Below, piece by piece: positions 11,001-21,300 of a stretch of DNA of 64,000 nucleotides. Under the pieces are notes generated by a model, which was given only the letters and a program-made list of their open reading frames with translations, did no database searches and had not been told where the DNA came from. Numbering within the stretch: the first letter of the stretch is position 1; the number at the start of each line of letters is the position of its first letter. Source of the DNA: Patiria miniata (Eukaryota > Echinodermata > Asteroidea > Valvatida > Asterinidae); the NCBI RefSeq assembly GCF_015706575.1, contig NW_024037059.1, positions 28,716,129 through 28,780,128 on the forward strand, read 5' to 3'. Made by a program: the position numbers and the translations under genes.

Positions 11001-14000
11001 AATAAATTGCCTTAAACGCACTCATTTGTACACAAAATAATAAAATTAACAAAACAATTATTTTATACCCGGAAATACCCGGGTGCTATCCGAGAGTGTC
11101 GACGAAATGCATTCGGCAAACTTCGGACATTTTCGGAAACGGAGGCATTCCTCCCGTTTTGGTCATGTGCCGTAGCGGCTACCTGGCTTAAGATTCAACA
11201 GAAATATTCAGAATCTTGGTCAGGGAACCAGACTAGTTACGGTATTGTACGGAAGTCCTTGGTTTTCTTTTGAAGACCCACCGTGAACGCGCCATGTTGG
11301 TTTCATCTGTTGTCTGAGTGCGGATATGGCGTTGTAGCACGCGACTGCCGCGTCCAACGCGTTGACGCCGACCCATGGATCGGTCGCCGCGTGGGTCGCA
11401 AAACCGTGGAAATTGATGACAAAGCTTGGAAAAGAAACAAAAATCATACTTTTAGGAAGAATAAAGGAAGATGAAGGAGAATCCTTTATGGCCTATAATA
11501 AGAAACAAAACCCACTCATCTTCTCTGTCCTCGAGCACTTTGTATGTAGGTATTGAGAAACCATTAAACTTTAAAGACACTGATCAAATTTATTTTCCAC
11601 GCACTTTATTGCTATGTTTACCCAAAACAAATTTGTAATTTCAGTACATGTACATGTATATAAACAAGACAGGAAAAGCCCAGTAAAGTTAGTACAGAGC
11701 GCAAAGCATTCCATTCGATTGATTAATGATGGCTATTCACTGGAAGTCTTTTCATGCATCAGGTGTACACAATGATTGAGCCCGGTGTAATCCTATATGA
11801 GAGCACTGCCCGGCTCTCTTCACCAGGCTAAGGCACAAGTGACTAAATACTTAAAGGGAATATACAACATTTGCAAACATCGAAAAATAAAACTACCAAG
11901 TTTTTACGAAATACCTTACTAGGATGTTGGTAAATGACAGTCACAAGCATTCTGTAAAATTACGGCACCTGGTGTAAAGTCATTTTCAAGAAAATGGTAT
12001 TTTTGTATACATTTCCAACGGTGGTCGGCCGACCACCGTTGGAAAAACCTAACTATTGTTCAATTACTGCTCCATATTGACCATTTGTTTCAGTTCAAAT
12101 TGTGTTTGCTATTGGTAACATGTTCATGAATGGGTGCAGGCCAGCTAGACTGGTTCCCCTTATCTTACAATTTTCCGGCATCTATAATTTGATCCATTTC
12201 ATCTTTAGTGGAGTCAGGGAACCAGACTACTTGAACATTTTTGTTTTTCTTGTTTTTTTCGAGCATTTTCGGACACAAAACTTCAAACATGTCAGTGTAA
12301 CAATATTTTGATCTATTATACTAACCCCTTAACTAGTTCATTTCTGAAAATCACAGCGAAACCCAATGATGTACATTCCCTTTAATGTTGCCCTCTCTTT
12401 GACTATAGAAAAAATCTTTTCTTCAAAACAAACCAGTGTGTGCTTTTGAAACTGATCAGCACTAAACTATTTGAGCAGTGTTCTAGTTGATACATTTTAT
12501 GAAGCAATGTCTTACATGGCCAAAGATAGATAGATAGGTCGCAGTATATTGTATTTGGAAGGATGAACCATCATCGCCACCGTAACGTCGTCAAATGCTC
12601 CTGCATCTATCAAGAATTTCTTGCCGCCGCCTCCCTCTTCGGCGGGCGTGCCCATTACTGTAACCTGATAAAAACAAAAGAATTGCATACTTATCTCTAC
12701 TACCTTGAAGGGACGCTTGGACTCCTATTCCAGCCGCTACTCCGGCCTCTGCTTTAAGGGTATGACCACAAGTGTGTTCACCATTACATACTTGTTTCCA
12801 CTAGCTTGAAGGGTTCCTTTGACTCTCATTCCAGCCGGTTTTCCGGCCTCTACTATCAGGTTATGTCCATGGAGCAAGGAATAGATGTCATACTCAACTT
12901 AACACACTTTATTTCTACTAGCTTGGAGGTGTTTTGGTCTCCCATTCCAGCCGCAACTCCGATCTCTGCTATCAGGTTATGACCATTAGTGTATCCAGTT
13001 TCAAGCAGTGAATCATACTCACCTTTCCATACTTTTTTTCCACTAGCTTGGAGGTGTTTTAAGTCTCCCATTCCAGCCGTTACTACAGCCTCTGCTGTAT
13101 CAGGTTATGTCTAAGCGTGTCTGGTCCATAGCTTTATGGTATGGTCTCAAGCAGTGCGTCATACTCACCTTTCCGTACTTATTTCCACCAGCCTGGAGGG
13201 CTGCTTTGACTCCCATTCCAGCCGCAACTCCAGCCTCTGCTATCAGGTTATGACCACAAGCGTGTCCGATTCCAGGCAGTGCGTCATACTCGCACATCAC
13301 GCAAATATTAGGACCGGCGTCATCACAGCCAAATGTAGCCCTGCCAAAAAAATGTATACCTCTTTCAAATTGTTTTAAGTAAAGCAGCTTTTTTATGTAA
13401 TGGACACGACTTTTGAGAAATAATTGGCTGCGATCTTACTCGTATCAAATGAGTTACAAGGAACTAGAACGTACGCATTTTAACATAGAGAACTTGATTT
13501 TGTTGAAAATCACATGGTGGCGGTACTCATATCATGACTTTGTCGTCACTTACCTTTTGATGACGTCACAGTGACGTCATCGTTAAAAATGGCTACTGGA
13601 GAGGTTCTCGAGATACAAGAGATAAGTTTTGATTCATATGTAAATCATAAAGTGAAAGATATTAGGGCATAGTTTTTATGTAATTTAATTTCCGAAAAGA
13701 GAATCATGTTTTTCATTGTACGATCTTCATCGATTAAAAAAAGGGAGGTAATGCCGACTCCGCCTACTTTGAAGGAACCTACGGCTCTTTCAGTTTAATC
13801 CACTAGCTTCTACCAACCTGAATGCTGTCTCCAGTACAAAGTGTCGTTCCACCTGAAACCCTTCCTTCTCCAGGAATTCCGTTAATACTTTGTGTGCGTG
13901 GTGTTCCTTAAAGTTTGTCTCCGGATGGTTCCAGATGTCCCGACTGAGTTCATTCAGGCTGCCCACCGACTGATCAATCTCCAATTCAGCCTGTTTCATC

Positions 14001-14041
14001 AGATGCTGTAGCTCGTCACTGACACAAGATTTTGAAGTCAT
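8037..14041 (-). CDS. PM20D2: PM20D2-like M20 family dipeptidase, 7 exons, 412 aa
   Basis: Minus-strand exons 14041-13818, 13340-13169, 12664-12516, 11424-11282, 10755-10601, 9528-9288 and 8191-8037 join without phase conflict to 413 codons including TGA. The product aligns along its length with vertebrate PM20D2 (436 aa in human), a cytosolic peptidase of the M20/aminoacylase family that hydrolyses beta-alanyl-lysine-type or Xaa-Arg dipeptides and is thought to clear side products of carnosine synthesis. Visible motifs: SRDIWNHPE (N-terminal helix), [15 protein letters not shown] at about residues 92-106 with metal-binding His, GTPAEEG at about 137-143 with the catalytic and metal-binding Glu pair, a downstream His-Pro, GVNALDAAV and [12 protein letters not shown] in the dimerisation domain, and [19 protein letters not shown] near the C-terminus. 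All key residues are present, so it looks functional. The donor of exon 3 is the least certain junction. Intron 2 is an array of exon copies, described separately. Confidence 0.93.
8440..8962 (+). repeat. AACGTTTA-rich dispersed repeat, copy 1
   Basis: It shares long stretches with 45695-46100, for example CATTATGTCTGCAGAC, GCTTCTAAGGTTTTGTAAAT and TTTAACTCAAAGGAAGATC. Both ends carry short CGTTTAAACGTTT-like subrepeats in inverted arrangement, as in hAT-type MITEs. A family-A SINE follows immediately at 8963. Intron 6 of PM20D2. Confidence 0.7.
8963..9250 (+). repeat. tRNA-derived SINE, family A, copy 2
   Basis: It has a degraded A box (GGTTGGCCTAACG), a perfect B box (GGGTTCGAATCCC), the body ending GAGGAATCCTTGGTTTCATT, and an (AAT)n tail. 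It ends about 40 bp before exon 6 of PM20D2, in antisense orientation to that gene. Confidence 0.9.
9561..9840. repeat. Tandem repeat, about 113-bp unit, 2.5 copies
   Basis: The segment AACAGTCGTTGAGATAAT with following text recurs at 9567, about 9680 and about 9794. Copies diverge moderately. It sits in intron 5 of PM20D2, directly next to the acceptor of exon 6 (9528). Confidence 0.75.
9960..10135. repeat. TACTCG-rich transposon fragment
   Basis: It begins CAGTGTTGTAGTATTCAGTA and carries many TACTCG/CGAGTA subrepeats in both directions. This layout, a CAG end plus short subterminal repeats, is characteristic of small hAT elements. A matching right end is not clear. A related sequence surrounds the SINE at 31081. 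Intron 5 of PM20D2. Confidence 0.55.
10415..10560. repeat. Short GC-rich foldback repeat beside exon 5 of PM20D2
   Basis: The segment TGATCCACTAAGCCCCGCCC followed by TTGACCAATCACAGC is shared with 29210-29285 (TGATCCATTAAGCCC, ACCAATCACAGC). Near 10540 the inverted GGGCGGGGTCTATTTTGACC is present. The element ends only about 40 bases from the exon 5 donor (10601). Confidence 0.55.
11851..12385 (+). repeat. TTAA-flanked foldback element (family T), best copy, 535 bp
   Basis: It begins TTAAAGGGAATATACA and ends TGTACATTCCCTTTAA, so 12 to 16-bp inverted ends overlap a TTAA at each side, as expected for TTAA-targeting transposons (piggyBac-like). The interior holds the palindrome CCAACGGTGGTCGGCCGACC with its continuation, and GGGAACCAGACTA. 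Other copies: 3465-3920, 19343-19865 (opposite), 28040-28345 (partial) and 43475-43935 (opposite). Located in intron 3 of PM20D2. Confidence 0.8.
12680..13168 (-). repeat. Four decayed tandem copies of PM20D2 exon 2 filling intron 2
   Basis: On the minus strand, the exon 2 segment GAGTATGACGCACTGCCTGG ... GTACGGAAAG recurs four more times, ending near 13023, 12898, 12782 and 12680. Each copy keeps recognisable GGTCATAACCTGATAGCAGA and GGAGTTGCGGCTGGAATGGG parts. Period from exon to first copy is 126 bases (42 codons), then about 147, 125 and 114. The real exon 2 donor GTGAGTATGAC corresponds to the start of the next repeat unit, which in the exon reads GCGAGTATGAC and encodes Cys-Glu-Tyr-Asp. 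Copies have lost the reading frame relative to the gene and are read here as intron. Confidence 0.9.
13559..13581. promoter_or_regulatory. Double CRE palindrome
   Basis: GATGACGTCAC-A-GTGACGTCATC is a perfect 23-base palindrome around a central A and holds two full TGACGTCA sites, the consensus of CREB/ATF factors. It lies in intron 1 of PM20D2, about 480 bp inside the gene from the start codon. Binding is inference. Confidence 0.5.
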
Positions 14042-14149
14042 CTTGACTGAATCTTGTTTTCTTTGAACACTTCTTCCTGGTTGAAACACCAAATTACAAT
14101 CAGAACTTTTAACTGTATAACATCTGTGGCTGTTTATAAACATTATTAT

Positions 14150-14212
14150 TGGGTCACGCGCCGGTATGTAATCCGGAGGTCGCAGGTTCAAACCCCACTC
14201 CAGTCAATTTCT
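14150..14212 (+). repeat. tRNA-derived fragment with B box
   Basis: GGTCGCAGGTTCAAACCCCA matches a pol III B box in a T-arm-like setting, and TATGTAATCCGGAGG resembles an anticodon/variable arm. No acceptor stem or A box is found upstream, so this is a SINE or tRNA fragment, not a tRNA gene. Confidence 0.4.
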
Positions 14213-14439
14213 TTGTTCAATATTTGTATAAATTTATATTTTAATTTGTATTTATTTAAATTCAGAAATGAAACTAGGCTTACACACGTTAGGCCCTATT
14301 ACCGTTCGAGAATTTCGGCAATTGGCCATGGGTATAGTCCTTTTTGCAATAACCTGTGAGCTCCAAAACACCCATACTTTTAATGTTAATATAGGAGTAA
14401 TACGTTACCGTTGCTTAAGAACAAGACAACGCCCAAAAT

Positions 14440-14935
14440 TTACCCTCACCCATCCCACCTTCACCACCCTACCTTTCCACACTACCCTCCCAAACCCACC
14501 TTCCCCACCCACCTTCCCCACCCTACCTTCCCCACCCTACCTTCCCCACCCCACCTTCCCCACCCCCCACCCCACCTTCCCCACCCCGCCTTCCCCACCC
14601 CGCCTTCCCCAACCCGCCTTCCCCACCCCGCCTTCCCCACCCCGCCTTCCCACCCCGCCTTCCCACCGCCCTCCTTCCCCACCCCACCTTCCCACCGCCC
14701 TCCTTCCCCACCCCACCTTCCCCACCCTATACCTTCCCTACCCTACCTACCCCACCCCACCTTCCCCACCCCGCCTTCCAACACCACCTTCCGAAACCCA
14801 CCTTTACTTCCCCACCTACTGTCCCCACCCCACCTTCCCAACCCTACCTTCCCTATCCCACCTTTCCCACCCCAACCCACCCCTTCTTACCTCCCAACCC
14901 CATCCCCACCCCAACTGCCCTACCCCCTCCCCGAT
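14440..14935 (+). repeat. C-rich minisatellite, (CCCCACCTTCC)n-like
   Basis: Nearly 500 bases are built from CCCCACCTTCCC, CCCCGCCTTCCC and CCCTACCTTCCC units, with almost no G on the plus strand. It lies about 400 bp upstream of the PM20D2 start codon (minus-strand gene), where it could form triplex DNA, or G-quadruplexes on the G-rich strand. Open frames across it on both strands are composition artefacts. Confidence 0.9.
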
Positions 14936-17900
14936 TTCGCACTCTACATAACAGTACACAATGTTCGTGTTATCCATCTATATCAATTATCAATCCAATA
15001 TAATAAATACGAAAGTACATTCATTTTAAAATACATTTACAATTATTGACGTTACTATATCTCTGCGCTTACCTATATTATTGCAGGGTTTTTTTCAATA
15101 CAAACAAGGGGCGTGTTTAATACTGACGACTACTTTACCGATGTACATGCACAGCTGTAAATGTGTATCGAAGTAGCCCTAAATGCTGAACACTCGATAA
15201 TAAGCTTTGATAATAGATCAACACATTGTACCAAAGATCAAAGTTAAAGTTAAAAAGGGAACGGCTGGTGAATGCAGATATTGACTGCTTCGAGTGGTGT
15301 ATAGTATAACTATAACCTCCCGAGTTGATCTATGGGGCGTTCTATTTCCCTAGGCATAGCTTTTATAATCATACAAGCTATTTGCCTGTCACTAGGGATT
15401 TAAAGGGGCAACAGCATTAAGTGCACTAATATCAATATTTATGCCAGAATATAAATTCACCTTTAATGTCATCTATATAATATCACGTGACATTCTATAA
15501 ACACTTTCTATCCCATGCTCCATCTTTTTCACCTGTAGGGTGTTCACTACAGGACATTTGGATTTGACTTCTTGGTCAAATTTTTTTCAGCAAGTCATCA
15601 GAAGATTGGACATCAACACGAACTAGCGACTTATAAAACGAGATATGAACCCAAAAGCCGTATTAATAAAGAGTTACCCAGCAAATTAATTACTTTTAAT
15701 CCTCAAAAAGATTTTATTCAATAAATACATCACAGTGAGGCTGTATTATTGACAATTCCAAGTTGCTTCGAAACATAATTTCGTTTACAACAAAATAAAC
15801 GTTTTACTTCAACTTTTCAAAGAGAACTTGATTTTCGAGGGGAAAAAAGACTTTTAAAATACTTTTCCAGCATTTTTGCAGAGATACTGTCTATTTTTTC
15901 CCTTCTATAACTTTGTTGTAAAGAAATTCTTCAGATCAGAACCCAAAAGCACTGGCCCATTACGTTTGTGTTATTTAAATAAAAAGTTCTGTAACCTTTT
16001 GTGACTTTTAGGTTTAAAAGTCCCGTAAAATTCACTGAGGCTCAAACCATAGAATATGTTACAACGTTCCCAGTCAATTGAATATTTTGCATATTTCCCA
16101 GACATGTTGCACAACATTGCTGCAAATGGCCTTGACATAGCCTACGTAGTACTAAAAATAGACATTATTCATGAGTTGGCCATATCAAATTTGAAGCGAG
16201 GCACATAGTGACCGTTTTAGCCGATTTTCGGCTAACTTTGACAGATTTTTTGTTAAAAAGCAAGTTTGACAGAAAATTTGACAGAATGGATTTTTTTGGC
16301 AGATTTCTGGCAGAATTCTGCAAAAATGGTTATTTGAAAGAAAAAATAGCAAATTTGCAAAAAAAATGGTACATTGGTTCACAAGCTTCAATCTTTTGAA
16401 ACAAACCCTTGCAAAATAGGACAGGTTGCCTGGTCTAGGTGCTGAGGTTCACTGGGAACCGGATTTCGTCAAGACGCAACCGCGTTTTTGCCTGAAATTT
16501 ACGTAATTTCAGATTATCTATATTTGGCTTTTGAACATTAATTTGAATATTAATTAAGGCAATATTACACAACATCTGCATGTGATTTAAAGTGTTAATA
16601 GTGTATTTCGAGCAATTCTGGGGAATTTGGCAGATTGTTGATAAATCTGACAGATTTTTGAAGTGCATTTAGCAGAATTTAGCCATGACCTTACGGTCAC
16701 CCTGGCGAGGCAAACTTGTCATTTTTGGAATGAAATAAAAGTAGAAATGAAAGCAATGAAATAAAGTTCATTACAAATTCATACCAGTCTGCTCTGATAA
16801 ATAACTTAAAACTTGTGATTAAACATACCCTTATGTTTTAAGCCACATTTAAAAATAAATGAAAGTGAGGCTTTGAACGCCGTCCAATCATGAAATAGTC
16901 TGGCACCATCCCATTCCACAATTCACAATTTGTAATATAGATTAAGGGAACACATCGAAAATAGCTTTCACATGAATATGGTCTGTTATAGCAGCTATGG
17001 ATATCACATTTTGCAACACCTATGCCAACTTTAAGATGAGCTACAAACCAAACAAAAAATATCACACCCCCAATGTTTGGATATTTTGTAGCAAACTGGC
17101 TAAAAGAATTTAGAAAGACCAGCGCTAAGCGACTGATTCGATTGGAGAGGTAACGAATAATTAATCTCAGAATAGGCCGATAAATTTAAATACAAAATAT
17201 TAACATATAAAAATAATGCAATACAACCAAGTGCATTTATACATGTATAAATGCATATACATGTACATTGATGTTTATAAATGCAATGAACCACACAGTG
17301 ATTCATATTAACAGACCAAACTCACACGAAATACACCAAAAGTATCTTGCGACTTAAAAGAAACATGGGGATTTATACATGTTTCAGTAGTAGTACGGTA
17401 ACCGGGTACACCACTGAAGTAAACCACGGGTATCCGAATACCCGTATACACGTAAAAGAAACCCAACCCCCAAATTCAAATCAAGTTGTTCGAAGGGCTT
17501 TATAGCTTAACTGTGTAAACTTCAACTTTCGCAAGCGTCATCTGTTGCGCATCAAAATGCGCATAAACGTAAAATCTGTTTTAGTTTTCCACGTAGCCTG
17601 GTTTTCGTTTTGAAAGTTCCCCACAATTTCCCACATTTCTTTTCCATAATCTGAGAAGTTACTAAGTAATTTGTAAAGTTGGTTACGGGTACCCGATCCC
17701 ATTATCTGGAACCGGTTCCTGACATCAGCGGTCGGGTACTCCGGTATCCGGCTCCAATGCCCACCCCTACGTACGAGTCTTATTCTTCCAACAGGGGTGA
17801 TTAACATGATGTATTTAAATTTAACAAGCTTCTTGTATTCTTAGATCGATATTGAGCCATTTTTCAAAACTTGGCACTGTTTTCAGCTCTGGCTTCATGT

Positions 17901-18351
17901 CTGGCTCTAGAGTGATTTTAGAAGCCTCTCGGGCTTGAACAACTGAACATAAACATACTTAACATTTTGTCTTGATATAATTCTTATGATTTGACATTTA
18001 TAAACATACTGTATGCATTTGACCCAACACTGAAACTGAGTCTCCTACATCCAGGAGCTGACATCACAAAACTTGAGCTTGAAGGCGAAGCTGAACTCAA
18101 TCCAAAGTTTGAAAAAAGCCTCTGGTATTGGCTCTGTGCATAAACTAATGAGGGCGCTGTGTACGGTTATATCCACCAACCACCAGGCATGATGTCACAT
18201 CATCATATTAGTTTTCATGAGAACCTCCAAACAGTGTATCAGTTTTTCACTAAATGTTTCTTGTGAAGTTTACATCAAGTTCTGAACACATGTAGGACCG
18301 TCAACAATAAGTCCATTACGAGTTGACCTGACCCTTGACCTTTTGACCTCA
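14936..18351. other. Intergenic interval between PM20D2 and ARFRP1
   Basis: No exon is supported. It contains a GACAGA/GGCAGAATT-rich repeat at about 16205-16705 whose ends GTGACCGT and ACGGTCAC are inverted, a repeat at about 16750-16865 that reappears inverted at 48835-48935 (TACCAGTCTGCTCTGAT), and a GGGTATCCG-rich hAT-like fragment at about 17395-17775. About 15000-16150 shows nothing I can identify. Confidence 0.45.
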
Positions 18352-21300
18352 TCAGCTGATCTCTTTCGCATGCGGTGGTCTCTGGTACGTATTCCGTTTG
18401 ACGCATTCCACCAGCCAGTCGATTCCTTCATTTACTCCTTGTCTGACCACAAAAACAAAAACAAATCCTCAATCTGAGATGGGATCAGATTTAGTGCACA
18501 ATTTATGTACCTGACATGTCAAGCACAAAATGCATTTGTGCAAAAAGTTGTAAACTATATTAACCCTAACAGAACTCAACCCATCAAACCCCAACAGCAT
18601 GTTTTGTTGGAATCTGTCAGGATGGGTACAGTACCCCTAAACTGACAGTTTTTTACATTGGGTTGGCACACCTCCAGAATCAAAGTCAGAAATATGTGCG
18701 TGCAGTTTCCCATATGGTGTTGGAATTTGCCAGGATGCGTATGGTTCCTAGTAAATCATGCTGGGAAGTTAGGGTTAAAAAGGCCTTACAGCCTGAATTC
18801 CCCACAAATTTTATGTTTAGGATTGTTTACTTATCCTATTTCGAAGGTCTGGTTGAAAGGAAACTAACCGTTCCCGAGGAAAGACGGAAAAAAACATGGT
18901 TGTTTACATCGGACGTGGCGGACATTTTGTGGCATACGCAAATGTATTTGCAGCCGCTTCAATTCAATGTACGGTATTCGTTGTTTATGTGTCACATAAT
19001 ACACACAGCACCATTACATGAATGTTGTTTCTCGCACGTCCGCAGAATGCGATGCACTGTATGGCAGGATTCACAACTAGCACTCAACAGCTCGATTTTT
19101 GAGAGTCAAAATTATGACCCCCGAAATTCTTTCTCGCGTGGTTCTCGCAAGAACAACACAAACACGCCCAGTTTTAAAGGATGGTTGTGTGGACGTACAT
19201 ATCCTACTTCAAAATGCTCTTTCCAATTAATATTGTTTCATTTAAAACACGTTTTGTAGCCCAATTGGGCGTATTCCAGGACGTTATGTCCCTTTAAATT
19301 GATCATTCAACTCCAAATGATTGATGTTTACATACTGTTGTGTTAAAGGGAATATACATCATTTGCTTTTGCTGTAATTTTCAGAAATGGATGGAATTGG
19401 GGGGTTGGAAATATATAGCAAATATAGTTACACTGACTTTTTTGAGGTTTTGGGTTCAAAAATGCTATAAAAACCAAGAAAAACAATCATTTTCCTGTAG
19501 TCTGGTTCCCTGACTCCATATAGGAAGCAGTTTACATACATTGGGGAATTGTAAGGTCAGGGAACCAGTCTAGCTGGCTCATACCCGTTCATAGGTTTGT
19601 AATCGATTGCAAACAAGTGCGATGGTCAATTGGGGCCAGTATTTGAAAAAAAGGGCCAGTTGTTTCCAACGCTGATCGGCCGAATCAGCGTTGGAAATTG
19701 ATACGAAAATACCACTTTTCTTGAAAATGACAGTATACCAGGTGCCATGATTTTACAGGATGCTTTACACTGTCATTCACTAACACTAACAGTCCAGCAA
19801 GGTATTTCAAAATGATGTGGTAGTTTTATTTTTTGATGTTTGCAAATGTTGTATTTTCCCTTTAATAAGATTTTCATCACTGAGGAGTCGGTTTCAACTC
19901 TAGGAACAAAAATATGCAAATTCCATATAATCTGTTTTGATTGTAACAAAGTTGTGTCCAAAATAGTCTGGTGCCTACAACATTGTGATTAACTTATTAT
20001 GATTACCCCAAGGCTAGGGATACTAGACAGGGATAGCTACAATACATACCTTGATTTACAAGGTACGAGGTACATACTAGCTAAATGGTCTGATGCCTTT
20101 GCGAAGGAAAAATTTCTTAGTGATATGCATAATGGGATAGTGGATACCAGACCAATATGGCGGCAGTGCGACTACGCCTTACCCAGTAAGTGCCGATACA
20201 GGCTGAATGTGGCAATCTCGTCTTCCAATACTTGATGAACTTTTGTTGAATTCTGCTTTAATGTCCGACACATGTAGAACATCCTAGTACAGTAAAGAAG
20301 AGAGATTCTCATTATATTATAACTTCTGAGGTTATTCTGATTTGTTTGGTAAAAATTATAGTTCATCTTTCTTTTTTAAATTTAGTATTTGGGTGTACGT
20401 ACCTGTAAGTCTTGTTTATTGGCAAGGACAAGCAACGGTACACCGTGTAGCGCTTCACTAGACAACATTTCATCTAGAAGAGAAATAGTCAAGTTCAATT
20501 AACGCTCAGTGCAAATCTTAGTCTATGGAATGTGAGCAAAATATGCAAGTTTTAAATATGCAAAACAAGACTGCGTCTTGACCTCGAGATTCTGACATTC
20601 AGCGGGCGCCTTCTATCGGGTCTTCCGTGGGATCCGTAACCCATTGTTGTATTACAAATTCACGGCAGCCAAATTGACCAAACAACAGCTTAGTCAACAT
20701 TTTTGATCGAAACGACGTCACAATTTCTAAAGTTGACTCCGATTGGCTGCATGCTGGTCGCATAAAATGTGCATGCTTGGATAATATCAGACATTCGTCC
20801 GTGTGGCTCTACACACATGAACGTCCGATACTCAGACTCGTTTGGTGGGTCAACAAAATCGCACATGCCTTATGTTTCAAGGTCTGATTCACCATCTGAA
20901 TTTTTTAAGGAAGGCAAATTTCCGATGATGAATGAATGTGATATTAACAAGATGAAACTGGATTGATAATTTTACTTGACATTTTCATGAAACTTACCAA
21001 ATGCTCGTCTGGATTCTTCTAATCTCTCTTTGTCTGCTGAATCCACAACGTAAATAACGCCATGAGATTCGGCATAATACTGCAAGGAAATGGTTCAAAA
21101 CAAATCAATATCAGTTATTGCCGCCTGATACTTGATTTTAGGTCAAGAAGCTCCAAAGAATTGACCTTGTGCTTATCACAAAAACAACTTGTCGTGATTT
21201 CAGCGTCAAAACCTTTCCGTACCTTATCCCATAGGGCCTGAAGTTCCTCCTGTCCGCCAAGATCCCAGAACATCAAACGGATCGGTCCAGTGTCTATCTT

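Noticed and set aside
12856-13071. 71-residue frame with [15 protein letters not shown] as an extra PM20D2 exon
   Set aside because: It is one of the decayed exon 2 copies; joining it would duplicate the metal-site segment and does not keep the frame to exon 3.
14268-15049. Long Pro/Thr/His/Ser-rich open frames on the plus strand and Gly-rich frames on the minus strand
   Set aside because: They are produced by the C-rich minisatellite at 14440-14935; several frames are open at once, and there are no splice sites or homology.
18663-19259. 198-residue open frame with a relative at 32192-31671
   Set aside because: The similarity comes from a dispersed DNA repeat in two orientations, the frames are not conserved along their length, and no domain is recognised.
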